Numbered from the stretch's first letter, positions 9,651 to 18,361 are shown. The stretch is DNA of 64,000 nt from an uncultured Alsobacter sp. (GCF_945952055.1 NZ_CAMFHB010000009.1:104922-168921), one strand, 5' to 3'. Program-made: numbers and translations. The notes: generated by a model from the sequence alone, not told the origin.

Positions 9651-9738
9651 GTCATGCCCGGGCTTGGCCCGGGCACCCACGACTTGCGCTGCTGGGCCGA
9701 AGTCGTGGATGGCCGGGCCGAGCCCGGCCAGGACGACG
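9651..9738. repeat. REP-like nested palindrome, second type
   Basis: Nested inverted arms: outer GTCATGCCCGGGC against GCCCGGCCAGGAC, inner CCACGACTT against AAGTCGTGG. This sequence style is a common dispersed palindrome in Hyphomicrobiales genomes, as I recall it. It differs from the units at 5794 and 42897. Confidence 0.75.
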
Positions 9739-9828
9739 GAGAGGGTGAGCAAAGCGACTGCCCACCTTTGAGGCGCTCGCACCACCGCAGGCTGCCCCTC
9801 TCATCGTCAACGCAGTATGTCGTTGATG

Positions 9829-9850
9829 TGTGTCAATGCAAGTTGACACA
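9829..9850. promoter_or_regulatory. PpsR/CrtJ-type operator upstream of bchE
   Basis: The arms TGTGTCAA and TTGACACA flank TGCAAG and contain the known PpsR/CrtJ consensus TGT-N12-ACA. One extra pair extends the arms to 9 bp (9828-9851). It lies 45 bases before the bchE start. PpsR represses bacteriochlorophyll genes under oxygen in purple bacteria, so oxygen repression of bchE-bchJ is expected. Confidence 0.8.
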
Positions 9851-9895
9851 CGCGGGTGTCCGCTGGGCCATTCTCCTCCGGCCCAGGTGCACCCC

Positions 9896-11560
9896 ATGCG
9901 CATCCTCTTCATTCACCCGAACTACCGCTCCGGCGGAGCCGAGATCGCCGGGGCCTGGCCGCCGGCGTGGGTCGCGTACCTCACGGGTTCGCTGAAGAAC
10001 GCGGGCTTCACCGACGTCAGCTTCATCGACGCCATGACCAACGGCATCGAGGAGGATCGCCTGCGCGAGATGATCGCGGCGGCGAACCCCGACGTGGTCG
10101 GCACGACGGCGATCACGCCGTCGATCTACAAGGCCGAGCGGGTGCTGCAGATCGCCAAGGAGATCAAGCCGGACGTCGTGACGGTGCTCGGCGGCGTGCA
10201 CGCGACCTTCATGTACAAGCAGGTGCTGGCCGAGGCGCCCTGGATCGACGCCATCGTGCGCGGCGAGGGCGAGGAGATCATGACCGAGCTCGCCCGCTGC
10301 ATCGACGACGGGCGCTGGCCCCGGGATCGCCAGTCCATCAAGGGGCTCGCCTTCATCGAGGACGGCAAGGTGATGGCCACGCAGGCCGCGCCCACCGTCA
10401 AGAACCTCGACGCGATCTCGCCCGACTGGAGCGTGCTCGACTGGTCCAAGTACATCTACATCCCGCTGGGCGTGAGGGTCGCGATCCCGAACATGGCGCG
10501 CGGCTGCCCCTTCACCTGCTCGTTCTGCAGCCAGTGGAAGTTCTGGCGCGACTACCGCATCCGCGACCCCAAGAAGGTGGTCGACGAGATCGAGGCGCTG
10601 AAGCGCGACCACGACGTGGGCTTCTTCATCCTCGCGGACGAGGAGCCGACCATCAACAAGAAGAAGTTCGTCGCCTTCTGCGAAGAGCTGATCAAGCGCG
10701 AGGTCAACATCCTGTGGGGCATCAACACCCGCGTCACCGACATCCTGCGTGACGAGGACCTGCTGCCCTTCTATCGCAAGGCCGGTCTCATCCACGTCTC
10801 GCTGGGCACCGAGGCCGCCGCGCAGCTGAAGCTCGACCTGTTCAACAAGGAGACGACGATCGCCCAGAACAAGCGGGCGGTGGAACTGCTGCGCAACGCC
10901 GGCATCGTCGTCGAAGCCCAGTTCATCGTCGGCCTCGAGAACGAGACGGCAGAGACGCTGGAAGAGACCTACAAGATGGCCTGCGACTGGAAGCCGGACC
11001 TGGCCAACTGGTCGATGTACACGCCCTGGCCGTTCTCCGACCTGTTCAACGACCTGGGCGACAAGGTCGAGATCTTCGACTTCGAGAAGTACAATTTCGT
11101 CACGCCGATCATCAAGCCCGAGGCGATGGACCGCGGCGAACTGCTCGACCGGGTGATGAACAACTACCGCCGCTTCTATATGAAGAAGGCGCTGTTCTCC
11201 TATCCCTGGGCCGGCAGCGGCGAGCGGCGACGCTATCTGCTGGGCTGCCTCAAGGCGTTCCTCAAGGCGGGCTTCGAACGCAAGTTCTACGACCTCGGCA
11301 AGGTCGACTACTGGGGCCCGCAGTCGCGCAAGAAGGTCGACTTCCACTTCGACAAGACGCGGACGAGGCCGGACCCCGACAAGGTCGAGTGGCAGACCAC
11401 CCACAACCGCAAGCCCAAGCCGGCCCAGTCGCCGGAACAGCTCATGGCCTGCGGCGGCAGCCACGAGCAGATGGAGGACGACGCGCCTCCGCCGCGCCCG
11501 GGACTGCGCGTGCCGATCGTGCACGCGTCGCGCGGCGGAGACGACCGGCCACAGGCCTGA
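9896..11560 (+). CDS. bchE: Anaerobic magnesium-protoporphyrin IX monomethyl ester cyclase
   Basis: A 554-residue radical-SAM enzyme with an N-terminal cobalamin-binding domain (about 1-140) and the 4Fe-4S motif C204-PFT-C208-SF-C211. Length, domain order and the bchJ neighbour identify BchE, which forms the isocyclic ring E of bacteriochlorophyll using oxygen from water. The start at 9896 follows an AGG; the frame open from 9830 would run through the PpsR operator. The C-terminal 40 residues are proline-rich and variable. Only bchE and bchJ of the photosynthesis genes are in the window. Confidence 0.93.
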   Translation: MRILFIHPNYRSGGAEIAGAWPPAWVAYLTGSLKNAGFTDVSFIDAMTNGIEEDRLREMIAAANPDVVGTTAITPSIYKAERVLQIAKEIKPDVVTVLGGVHATFMYKQVLAEAPWIDAIVRGEGEEIMTELARCIDDGRWPRDRQSIKGLAFIEDGKVMATQAAPTVKNLDAISPDWSVLDWSKYIYIPLGVRVAIPNMARGCPFTCSFCSQWKFWRDYRIRDPKKVVDEIEALKRDHDVGFFILADEEPTINKKKFVAFCEELIKREVNILWGINTRVTDILRDEDLLPFYRKAGLIHVSLGTEAAAQLKLDLFNKETTIAQNKRAVELLRNAGIVVEAQFIVGLENETAETLEETYKMACDWKPDLANWSMYTPWPFSDLFNDLGDKVEIFDFEKYNFVTPIIKPEAMDRGELLDRVMNNYRRFYMKKALFSYPWAGSGERRRYLLGCLKAFLKAGFERKFYDLGKVDYWGPQSRKKVDFHFDKTRTRPDPDKVEWQTTHNRKPKPAQSPEQLMACGGSHEQMEDDAPPPRPGLRVPIVHASRGGDDRPQA

Positions 11561-11599
11561 TCGGGGGCGTCACGGCCGCGCCTGCCGGGAGACTGCGTC

Positions 11600-12217
11600 A
11601 TGAACAAGCCGCTGCGACACCACGAGACGCGGCCTCGGACCGGCCGCATCGGCCCGAACGCGGTGACGCGGGTCGCCGAAGCCCTGGCCGGCGACCCGGA
11701 CCTGCGCCTCGCCGTGTTCCGCCGGGCGGGCTGCCTGCGCCATCTCGCCGCGCCGCCGACCGCCATGGTGGACGAGCACGACGTCGCGGCCCTGCACGAG
11801 GCGCTCCACGTCCTTGCGGGAGAGGAGCGCGCGGCAGCGATCTCGCGGGAAGCCGGACGCCTGACCGCGGACTATCTGCTGGCCAACCGGATCCCGCGGG
11901 CCGCGCAGTGGATCCTCCGGCGCCTTCCCCGCCGGCTGGCCCTGCGCATTCTCGCCCGCGCGGTCGCACGCCATGCCTGGACCTTCGCGGGCAGCGGGGT
12001 CTTCACCTACGCGTTCGAGCCCGACCTCGTGCTGCAGATCGAGAACTCTCCGGTCGCCAGGCTCGTGACGACGCACGCCCCCGCCTGCACCTACTACGCC
12101 GCCGTTTTCGAGGGCTTGTTCGCCGGAGCAATCGGCATGGCGGCACGTGTCACGGAAACGCACTGCGAGGCCTGCGGCCATGGGTCGTGCCGGTTTATAC
12201 TGACAACCGTAGGTTAG
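11600..12217 (+). CDS. bchJ: Bacteriochlorophyll-biosynthesis protein BchJ (V4R domain)
   Basis: A 205-residue protein whose C-terminal half is a V4R (4-vinyl reductase) ligand-binding domain ending in ETHCEACGHGSCRF, a cysteine-rich signature of BchJ. It was first named 4-vinyl protochlorophyllide reductase. Later work assigns the reductase step to BciA, BciB or Bch subunits, and BchJ is now thought to help handle substrate. It starts 39 bases after bchE and is probably cotranscribed under the same PpsR control. Confidence 0.88.
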   Translation: MNKPLRHHETRPRTGRIGPNAVTRVAEALAGDPDLRLAVFRRAGCLRHLAAPPTAMVDEHDVAALHEALHVLAGEERAAAISREAGRLTADYLLANRIPRAAQWILRRLPRRLALRILARAVARHAWTFAGSGVFTYAFEPDLVLQIENSPVARLVTTHAPACTYYAAVFEGLFAGAIGMAARVTETHCEACGHGSCRFILTTVG

Positions 12218-12274
12218 AATCTAATTCAGGATTTTCCGCCATAACTCGTCGCGAAGTATAGCGACGGGTCCGTT

Positions 12275-12637
12275 TTGGAAAATATCAAAAACAATCTACC
12301 TAAGAATACAGGAAGCGCCTTGCCGTTTGCGGCGGCGCTCACGCTCACCTGCGTGCTGGCCACCGCCACGGCCGCCCTGGGCCTGACGCCATCGGAGGAC
12401 GACCCGGTCGCCGTGATCGGCCTGTCCTCCGGGCAGGCGGACCTGGTCCGCGCCGTCGCGCAGGCGGGCGGATCGCTGGTGCGCACCGTCGGCGACAACG
12501 TCGCCGTGGCCCTGCCCGGCGGTCCCGATTTCGTGTCCCGTCTCCATGGCCAGGGCTACTGGCTGGTCGTCGATGCCGGGGCGTTCCCGGGGTGTTCCGT
12601 GGTGGCTCCATCAAGCCGAGGTCAAGATGTCCGATAG
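12275..12637 (+). CDS. Small exported or membrane-anchored hypothetical protein
   Basis: A 120-residue frame beginning with TTG at 12275; no ATG is available, so the start is uncertain. A hydrophobic segment at about 16-36 ([21 protein letters not shown]) looks like a signal anchor. A compact domain follows, rich in V and G ([35 protein letters not shown]). The last 11 bases overlap the start of the chemoreceptor gene, so the two are probably translationally coupled. I do not recognise a named family; a periplasmic accessory to the receptor is one possibility. Confidence 0.55.
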   Translation: MENIKNNLPKNTGSALPFAAALTLTCVLATATAALGLTPSEDDPVAVIGLSSGQADLVRAVAQAGGSLVRTVGDNVAVALPGGPDFVSRLHGQGYWLVVDAGAFPGCSVVAPSSRGQDVR

Positions 12638-14519
12638 CACTCTCGAACAGCTGCGCCGGAAATTCGCCGGCCCCATGGTGGCGCTCATCTGGGTGGCGGC
12701 CATCGTGGCGGGCGTCGTGGCAACCCTCCTGGGCCGGTCTCCGGTCATGATCGCCACGGTCGCCATCGGCCTCGCCGTGCTGGCCACGGTCTTCTGGCGG
12801 ATGTCGCCGACGGGAGACGCGACGCGCTGGACCTCGACCGTCGTCCTGCTCGCGCAGGTGGCCCTCCTCGTCCTGGCGGCGGAGGGAACGCACCTCCAGC
12901 CCGACATGCACATGGCCTTCTTCGCCGCCCTGGCGGTCGCCGCGGGATGGTGCTGCCCGCCCTCGATCGTGCTCGGCACGGTCTTCGTCGCGGTTCACCA
13001 CCTCGTCCTGAACTTCGCCTATCCGGCCGCGGTCTTCCCGGACGGGGCCGACTTCGGCCGTGTGGTGATCCACGCCGTCATCCTGCTCATCGAGGCAGGA
13101 GCGCTGATCATGCTGTGCTGGAACCTCGGAAAGGCGTTCGCCAGCATGGACGCCGATGCGAGCCGCGTGCAGGCGGCGCTCGCAGCCCGCGAGGCCGCCG
13201 AAGCCGAGCGGCTGACGATGAGCAGCCAGGTCGATACCACCCGCGCCCAGACCGAGGACAAGGTGCTGGGCACCGTCGGCGCCATCGTCGCCGCCGCGAA
13301 GGCCGGCGACTTCACGGTCCGGCCCGAGATCCCCCCGGAGCTCGGCCGGTTGGGCACCCTGGTCCAGGGTCTCAACGAGATGACGACGTCCATCGACAGC
13401 GCCAACACCGAGTTCCTGCGCGTCCTGAACGCGCTCAGCGAGGGCGACCTCACCCAGGAGATCAAGACGGCCTATCCCGGCCGCTTCGGCGAGTTGCGCG
13501 ATGCCGTGAACCACACGATCGAGCGCCTGTCGACCACGATGTCCTCGATCCAGGGCACGACCCGGGACGTCGCCGTGTCGGCCCGGCAGATCCGGGCCGG
13601 AGCCGACGATCTCTCGGGCCGCACCGAGGAGCAGGCGTCCTCGCTCGAGGAGACCGCCGCCACGACCGAGCAGCTGGCGGCGTCCGTGAAGGCGTCCGCC
13701 GCATCGTCCCGCCAGGCCGTCGACCTCGCCGAGGAAGCGATGAAGGTGGCGCAGGACGGCGGTGCGATCGTCACGCAGGCGGTCGACGCGATGACCCGGA
13801 TCGAGCAGGCCTCGCAGAAGATCACGGACATTACCTCCGTCATCGACGACATCGCGTTCCAGACCAACCTCCTCGCCCTCAACGCCGCCGTCGAGGCGGC
13901 GCGGGCCGGCGAAGCCGGCAAGGGGTTCGCGGTCGTGGCGTCGGAGGTCCGCACTCTCGCCCAGCGGTCGTCCGACGCGGCCAAGGACATCTCGGCGCTG
14001 ATCGGCTCGTCGACCCAGGAGGTCGGAGAGGGCGTGAAGCTCGTGCGGTCCGCCGGCGAGGCGCTGGGCAAGATCGTCGGCGCATCGCAGCGGGTGGCCG
14101 ACACCGTGACCGAGATCTCGACCGCCTCGGCCGAGCAGGCCAACGGCATCGACGAAATGAGCCAGGCCGTCGCCCACATGGACGACATGACCCAGCAGAA
14201 CGCCGCGCTGGCCGAGGAAAGCGCGGCCTCCGCCGGGGCCATGGAGTCGCAGATCCAGCACCTGGACTCCCTGGTCGCGAGTTTCCGGACACGCTACGCC
14301 GCGCCCGTGAACCGCGCCGTCGCCCCGACCAGCGAGCCGGACCGGCTGCGCAAGCTGGCCAGCGAGGCCTTCAGCGCGGCGCGCCCCGGCGCCGCCGCGC
14401 CGCCGGCCGCCAAGGTCGCCGCAACCAGGCCCTCGCCGCCCCGGTCCTCGGCCCCCAAGCCGGGCCCGGCCCGCGCCGCGGCGGGCGGGCGGCCGCAAGG
14501 CGGCTGGGACGAGTTCTGA
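12627..14519 (+). CDS. Methyl-accepting chemotaxis protein
   Basis: A 630-residue chemoreceptor. The first 180 residues hold five or six hydrophobic segments and no large periplasmic loop, so the sensor is membrane-embedded and may sense redox state, light or small lipophilic molecules. A HAMP-like region and coiled coil lead to the cytoplasmic signalling domain, whose hairpin tip sequence [20 protein letters not shown] is unmistakable. The C-terminus is Ala/Pro-rich without a clear NWETF receptor tail, though it ends WDEF. ATG at 12627 has GAGG upstream and overlaps the previous gene by 11 bases. It would act through CheA/CheW; no che genes are here. Confidence 0.92.
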   Translation: MSDSTLEQLRRKFAGPMVALIWVAAIVAGVVATLLGRSPVMIATVAIGLAVLATVFWRMSPTGDATRWTSTVVLLAQVALLVLAAEGTHLQPDMHMAFFAALAVAAGWCCPPSIVLGTVFVAVHHLVLNFAYPAAVFPDGADFGRVVIHAVILLIEAGALIMLCWNLGKAFASMDADASRVQAALAAREAAEAERLTMSSQVDTTRAQTEDKVLGTVGAIVAAAKAGDFTVRPEIPPELGRLGTLVQGLNEMTTSIDSANTEFLRVLNALSEGDLTQEIKTAYPGRFGELRDAVNHTIERLSTTMSSIQGTTRDVAVSARQIRAGADDLSGRTEEQASSLEETAATTEQLAASVKASAASSRQAVDLAEEAMKVAQDGGAIVTQAVDAMTRIEQASQKITDITSVIDDIAFQTNLLALNAAVEAARAGEAGKGFAVVASEVRTLAQRSSDAAKDISALIGSSTQEVGEGVKLVRSAGEALGKIVGASQRVADTVTEISTASAEQANGIDEMSQAVAHMDDMTQQNAALAEESAASAGAMESQIQHLDSLVASFRTRYAAPVNRAVAPTSEPDRLRKLASEAFSAARPGAAAPPAAKVAATRPSPPRSSAPKPGPARAAAGGRPQGGWDEF

Positions 14520-14556
14520 CGCGAACCCGGAACGGCCTCCCGCAGCGGACGTTGAG

Positions 14557-14578
14557 CGGCTCCACGACCGTGGAGCCG
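14557..14578 (+). promoter_or_regulatory. Hairpin that sequesters the isochorismatase-like gene's ribosome site
   Basis: CGGCTCCACG and CGTGGAGCCG form a perfect 10-bp stem with a 2-base gap, ending two bases before the ATG at 14581. The only plausible Shine-Dalgarno, GGAG at 14572-14575, lies inside the stem. It may act as a translational control element or as the chemoreceptor gene's terminator, although no U-run follows. Confidence 0.5.
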
Positions 14579-14580
14579 TC

Positions 14581-15195
14581 ATGTCCGGCAAGAGCTTCGA
14601 CCCGCCTGGCCCGCGCGCGGTGCATCTGTGCATCGACATGCAGCGCCTGTTCTCGGACGACGGCCCCTGGCCCACGCCGTGGATGGAGCGGGTCCTGCCG
14701 GTGGTGGCCCGCCTGGCCGAACGCGCGCCCGAGCGGACCGTGTTCTCCCGCTTCATGCCCCCGCACAGGCCCGAGGATCGTCCGGGCCGCTGGCGCGCCT
14801 ACTACGAGCGCTGGCGCGACGCCACGCTGGACCGGCTCGATCCCGCCCTGGTCGACCTGATGCCGGCTCTCGCCAGGCTGGCGCCGCCGGCCGAGGTGTT
14901 CGACAAGCCCACCTACTCCGCGTTCGCGGACGGCCGGCTCCATCGCAGGCTGTCGGCGCGGGGCTGCGACACCGTGGTCGTGTCCGGCGCGGAGACCGAC
15001 ATGTGCGTGCTGGCGACGTGCCTGGGTGCCGTCGACCTCGGATACCGCGTGATCGTGGTCACCGACGCCGTGTGCTCCTCGTCCGACGAGGGGCACGACA
15101 GCCTGCTGGCGCTCTATGCGTCGCGCTTCAGCCTGCAGATCGAGACCGCCACCTGCGACGAACTCCTCGCGGTCTGGCCGGCGCGGGACGGTTGA
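14581..15195 (+). CDS. Isochorismatase-family cysteine hydrolase
   Basis: A 204-residue alpha/beta hydrolase of the isochorismatase/nicotinamidase superfamily. The catalytic triad can be placed as D19 (LCIDMQ), a lysine near 109 (FDKPTYSAF) and the nucleophilic cysteine in ETDMCVLAT. Such enzymes hydrolyse amides, ureides or isochorismate; substrate is not predictable here. It follows the chemoreceptor gene by 61 bases with a hairpin between. Confidence 0.85.
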   Translation: MSGKSFDPPGPRAVHLCIDMQRLFSDDGPWPTPWMERVLPVVARLAERAPERTVFSRFMPPHRPEDRPGRWRAYYERWRDATLDRLDPALVDLMPALARLAPPAEVFDKPTYSAFADGRLHRRLSARGCDTVVVSGAETDMCVLATCLGAVDLGYRVIVVTDAVCSSSDEGHDSLLALYASRFSLQIETATCDELLAVWPARDG

Positions 15196-15280
15196 GCCGA
15201 CTGGCCGCCGCCGCGCCGGCGTGTGCGTTTGCGCACAGCGGGCCGCCTCGATGTGCGGCATTCTGGAAGCATCAGACGAC

Positions 15281-15336
15281 GTCGCGTAACCTCCCAACGT
15301 CCTGGACCCGCCGCGGCCCGAACCCGGCGGGTCATT
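15281..15336 (+). terminator. Terminator-like repeat, copy 1
   Basis: GCGTAACCTCC is followed by a stem GACCCGCC (15305-15312) / GGCGGGTC (15326-15333) and ATTTG. The core from ACCCGCC to CATTT is identical, base for base, to the copy at 16101-16158 on the other side of the cyclase-like gene. The U-run is short, so this copy may terminate only weakly. Confidence 0.6.
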
Positions 15337-15364
15337 TGTATCGGAACCTGCGAGGACCTGACCC

Positions 15365-16024
15365 ATGGCGCGATCGGAATGGGGACGTGCGGCCGCCTTC
15401 GAGACGGATGCCGGGATCCAGGGAATCGCCGACAGCGACATCCACATGTCGCGTCTCACCGGAATGAGCCCGGCCGACATCGAGCACTTCCGCATCTTCA
15501 CCATCCGCGAGGCGCTGCTCATCATCGTGCGGTGCCCCAAGCGGCAGGCCCGCTATTTCCAGGGCCACGTCCCCGCAAAGCCGCTGGTCGTGAAGCAGAA
15601 GTCGAACGAGGAAGGCCTCGTCGAGATGCCGGACGGCAGCCTGCGCGTCTCCGACTACGACCTGATGTGCGTCTACCGGCTCGCCGGAGCAAACAGCTAC
15701 GAAAAGATCTTCTTTTCGGGCGTCGACCCGAAGAACCCGCGCAGCGCGCTGATGGCCGAGGCCAAGGAGATCATCCGCAAGCTCAATTCCAAGGTCGGCC
15801 TGCAGTCGAAGATCCAGCACGGTGCCCAGGACGATTTCAACAACCCGAAGAACCCCGGCGTGAAGCCTGCCGGCGGGTCCGGGCGTCCCGACCGTTTCGT
15901 CGCCTTCAACCTGGGCGATGTCACCTACCTCGCGGAACCCAACGAGGCCCGAGCCTATTATTCCAGGCATGGCCTGCATTGGCCGTACGACGACGGGGGC
16001 CGCCACACCGGTGGCGTTTCCTGA
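15365..16024 (+). CDS. Class II (edema factor/CyaA/ExoY-like) nucleotidyl cyclase domain protein
   Basis: A 219-residue protein matching the active site of class II adenylyl cyclase toxins. R56 (IIVRCPKRQ) fits the ATP-contacting arginine, K72 and K79 (AKPLVVKQKSNEEG) have the seven-residue spacing of the two toxin lysines (TKGLNVHGKSSDWG in edema factor), D97-Y-D99 fits the metal-binding DxD (DYDL), and H152-G-A-Q-D fits the catalytic HGTEQ. These toxins make cAMP or other cyclic nucleotides in host cells after activation by calmodulin or actin. No signal peptide or translocation domain is visible. ATG at 15365 has GAGGA at a 9-base spacing. Nearly identical terminator repeats flank the gene. 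Function is inferred from motif spacing only. Confidence 0.72.
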   Translation: MARSEWGRAAAFETDAGIQGIADSDIHMSRLTGMSPADIEHFRIFTIREALLIIVRCPKRQARYFQGHVPAKPLVVKQKSNEEGLVEMPDGSLRVSDYDLMCVYRLAGANSYEKIFFSGVDPKNPRSALMAEAKEIIRKLNSKVGLQSKIQHGAQDDFNNPKNPGVKPAGGSGRPDRFVAFNLGDVTYLAEPNEARAYYSRHGLHWPYDDGGRHTGGVS

Positions 16025-16100
16025 CGCCCCATGCCCCGGGACGTGCGCAAACGCACCGCAAAGAGGCCAAGGTTTGAGGATCATCATCCCGTCACTTGAA

Positions 16101-16162
16101 TTCGCGTAACCTCCAAATCCCTTCCGACCCGCCGCGGCCCGAACCCGGCGGGTCATTTTTTT
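16101..16162 (+). terminator. Rho-independent terminator, copy 2 of repeat
   Basis: The stem GACCCGCC (16126-16133) / GGCGGGTC (16147-16154) is followed by ATTTTTTT. It repeats the sequence at 15281-15336, including GCGTAACCTCC upstream. It ends transcription of the cyclase-like gene. Confidence 0.85.
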
Positions 16163-16250
16163 GTCGCGTGCTGTCGAAATGCCGGCGGCATGGGTGTCAT
16201 CGCGGTATCCGGACCCATGGCGGGGCCGGACACCGTGAGGAGAGTCCCCC

Positions 16251-16712
16251 ATGTCCATGGCAAGCTTCGCGTCCGACGCACGGCGCGGCCGGTCCCGTCC
16301 CGCAATCGTCCTGTTCGCCTCCGCCGCGCTCGGCGTCGCCTGGAACGTCTTCGGGCTGGAGCGTTTTTCCGCGACGTCGTTCGCCTCCCGCGACGAACTC
16401 ATCGCGCAGGGCCTGTCGGCGGCCCAGGCCACGCTCTATGTTGGGTTGCCGGGATGGATGACGGCAGCCTTCGCGATCGGGGTGCTCGGCGGTCTCGCCG
16501 GCAGCATCCTGATGCTGATGCGTCGCCGGTGGGCCGTGCCGGTGCTCTCGGTCTCGCTCGCGGCCTATGTCGCCCTGTTCACCGGCGACTGGGTGCATGG
16601 CGTGTTCGCCGCCTTCCCGGGCCAGTTCGCGATCCTGTCCACCGTCGTGGCGATCGCCGCGGGTCTCCTGGCCGTCGCCGTCCACGCGCGACGCCACGGC
16701 CTGCTGCGCTGA
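16251..16712 (+). CDS. Four-helix membrane protein of unknown function
   Basis: A 153-residue inner-membrane protein with four hydrophobic segments at about 17-37, 67-87, 93-113 and 121-143. The sequence WNVFGLERFSA and the LYVGLPGWMTAAFAIGVLGG region resemble small proteins sometimes labelled sugar transporter or DoxX-like, without established function. The start at 16251 has AGGAG upstream. It is probably the first gene of an operon with the DGPF protein and the sigma factor. Confidence 0.7.
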   Translation: MSMASFASDARRGRSRPAIVLFASAALGVAWNVFGLERFSATSFASRDELIAQGLSAAQATLYVGLPGWMTAAFAIGVLGGLAGSILMLMRRRWAVPVLSVSLAAYVALFTGDWVHGVFAAFPGQFAILSTVVAIAAGLLAVAVHARRHGLLR

Positions 16713-16753
16713 CCGGCGACCCGAACCAACGACAGACAAGGGGAATCCAGACC

Positions 16754-17122
16754 ATGCAGTACATGCTGATCCTGAACGAGACGGCCGAGGAATTCGCCAA
16801 GCGCAACCATCCGCAGCAGGCGGCCGAGTACTGGGGAGGCTGGAACGCCTTCATCGGCGCCATGGCGGCGGCAGGCGTCATCGTGAAGGGCGACGGGCTT
16901 CTCGGCCCCGAGACGGCCACCACCGTGCGGCTGCGCGACGGCCAGCGACAGATCCAGGACGGCCCCTTCGCCGAAACGAAGGAACAGCTGGGCGGCTACT
17001 TCGTGATCGAGGTGCCGGACCTGGACGCCGCCATCGCCTGGGCCCTCAAGGCGCCGTCGGCGGCCTATGCCTCGGTCGAGGTGCGGCCCGTGCTCGTGAT
17101 GCCGGCACCGCCCGCGGCCTGA
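16754..17122 (+). CDS. YCII/DGPF-domain protein
   Basis: A 122-residue protein of the YCII superfamily with the signature DGPFAETKEQLGGYFVIE in its second half. The fold is a dimeric ferredoxin-like barrel. DGPF proteins occur next to ECF42 sigma factors, and that sigma gene follows here after 3 bases. Members are thought to be sigma-controlled enzymes or partners; the reaction is unknown. Confidence 0.85.
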   Translation: MQYMLILNETAEEFAKRNHPQQAAEYWGGWNAFIGAMAAAGVIVKGDGLLGPETATTVRLRDGQRQIQDGPFAETKEQLGGYFVIEVPDLDAAIAWALKAPSAAYASVEVRPVLVMPAPPAA

Positions 17123-17125
17123 CGA

Positions 17126-18361
17126 ATGGACGCCGGGCAGACAGCGCAGGACGTGGCGAGGCGGTCCTATGGCCGCCTCGTGGCGATGCTGGCCGCGCGC
17201 GGGACGGGCCTGGCGGCGGCCGAGGACGCCCTCGCCGACGCCTTCGCGGCGGCGCTGGCCACCTGGCCCGCGCGGGGCATTCCCGCCAATCCCGAGGCCT
17301 GGCTGGTGACGACCGCCCGCAACCGGCTGGCCAACACCCGGCGGTCCCGGCGCGTGTCGGAGGCCGCCACGGGCGAGATCCTGATGCGCCTGGGAGACGC
17401 GCAGGCGGCATCCGACTTTCCCGACGAGCGCCTGAAGCTCCTCTTCGTCTGCGCCCATCCGGACATCGACCCGTCCATCCGCACGCCCCTGATGCTGCAG
17501 ACGGTGCTGGGGCTCGACGCCGCCCGCATCGCCTCGGCCTTCGCGGTCCAGCCCGCGGCGATGGGGCAGCGCCTCGTCCGGGCCAAGGCCAGGATCGGCG
17601 CGTCCGGGCTGCGCTTCGAGGTGCCGGACGTGGCCGACCTCGACCTGCGCGTGGCCGACGTGCTGGAGGCCATCTACGGCGCCTACGGCACGGGCTGGGA
17701 TGCCATCGCGGGGGCGGACGGCGACGAGAAGGGCCTCTCGGGCGAGGCGATCTATCTGGGCCGTCTGGTGGCGGCCTTGCTGCCGGACCATCCGGAGCCC
17801 AAGGGACTGCTCTCGCTCATGCTGTTCTGCGAGGCGCGGCGGCCGGCCCGCTTCGATGCCGCGGGCGCATTCGTGCCGCTCGCCGCCCAGGATGCCCGGC
17901 GGTGGACCCGTGACCTGATCATCGAGGCCGACGCCCTGCTGACGCTCGCGTCGAAGGCCGGCCGGTTCGGACGCTTCCAGTGCGAAGCGGCCATCCAGTC
18001 CGTGCACGTCCAGCGCCCGATCGTCGGCCACCTGAACCACGAGGCCATCGGGCTCCTGTACCGGATGCTGGTGGCCCACGCGCCGACCCTCGGCAACAGG
18101 GTGGGCCAGGCCGCCGCCACGCTGGACGCCGGCGATCCGGCCCGCGCCCTGGACCAGCTCGACGCCATCGAGAGCGACGGCAAGGAGCGCTACCAGCCCT
18201 ATTGGGTGACGCGTCGTGCCTGCCTCGAGGCACTCGGCCGGCCGGACGAGGCGGGCCAGGCGCTCGAACGGGCCATTGGGCTGACCGAGCACCCGCGGCT
18301 GCGCGCCTATCTCCTCGCCTCCGCGCGACCCACCACCGAAGGCGTTGACCGCGCCGGTTGA
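17126..18361 (+). CDS. ECF42-type RNA polymerase sigma factor with C-terminal extension
   Basis: A 411-residue extracytoplasmic-function sigma factor. Residues 1-165 hold sigma region 2 (AEDALADAFAAALATWPARGIPANPEAWL) and region 4 (LMLQTVLGLDAARIASAFAVQPAAMGQRLVRAK). A helical TPR-like extension of about 230 residues follows, as in the ECF42 group, which is controlled through this extension and not by an anti-sigma factor. The adjacent DGPF gene is the typical companion and likely target. Ends within two bases of the Ivy-Sel1 upstream region. Confidence 0.85.
   Translation: MDAGQTAQDVARRSYGRLVAMLAARGTGLAAAEDALADAFAAALATWPARGIPANPEAWLVTTARNRLANTRRSRRVSEAATGEILMRLGDAQAASDFPDERLKLLFVCAHPDIDPSIRTPLMLQTVLGLDAARIASAFAVQPAAMGQRLVRAKARIGASGLRFEVPDVADLDLRVADVLEAIYGAYGTGWDAIAGADGDEKGLSGEAIYLGRLVAALLPDHPEPKGLLSLMLFCEARRPARFDAAGAFVPLAAQDARRWTRDLIIEADALLTLASKAGRFGRFQCEAAIQSVHVQRPIVGHLNHEAIGLLYRMLVAHAPTLGNRVGQAAATLDAGDPARALDQLDAIESDGKERYQPYWVTRRACLEALGRPDEAGQALERAIGLTEHPRLRAYLLASARPTTEGVDRAG

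Larger units (their letters stand above)
9584..9895. other. Intergenic region before bchE
   Basis: This 312-base stretch holds, in order, a terminator, a REP-like palindrome and a PpsR-type operator, described separately. A further short inverted repeat TCAACG/CGTTGA lies at 9807-9826. I see no gene in it. Confidence 0.7.

Noticed and set aside
6710..9676. 988-codon open frame on the minus strand
   Set aside because: It is the antisense of the molybdenum hydroxylase genes; composition is dominated by Arg, Gly, His and Val with no recognisable domain, as expected from high GC.
12345..14756. 803-codon open frame on the minus strand
   Set aside because: Antisense of the chemoreceptor gene, whose plus-strand motif content is decisive.
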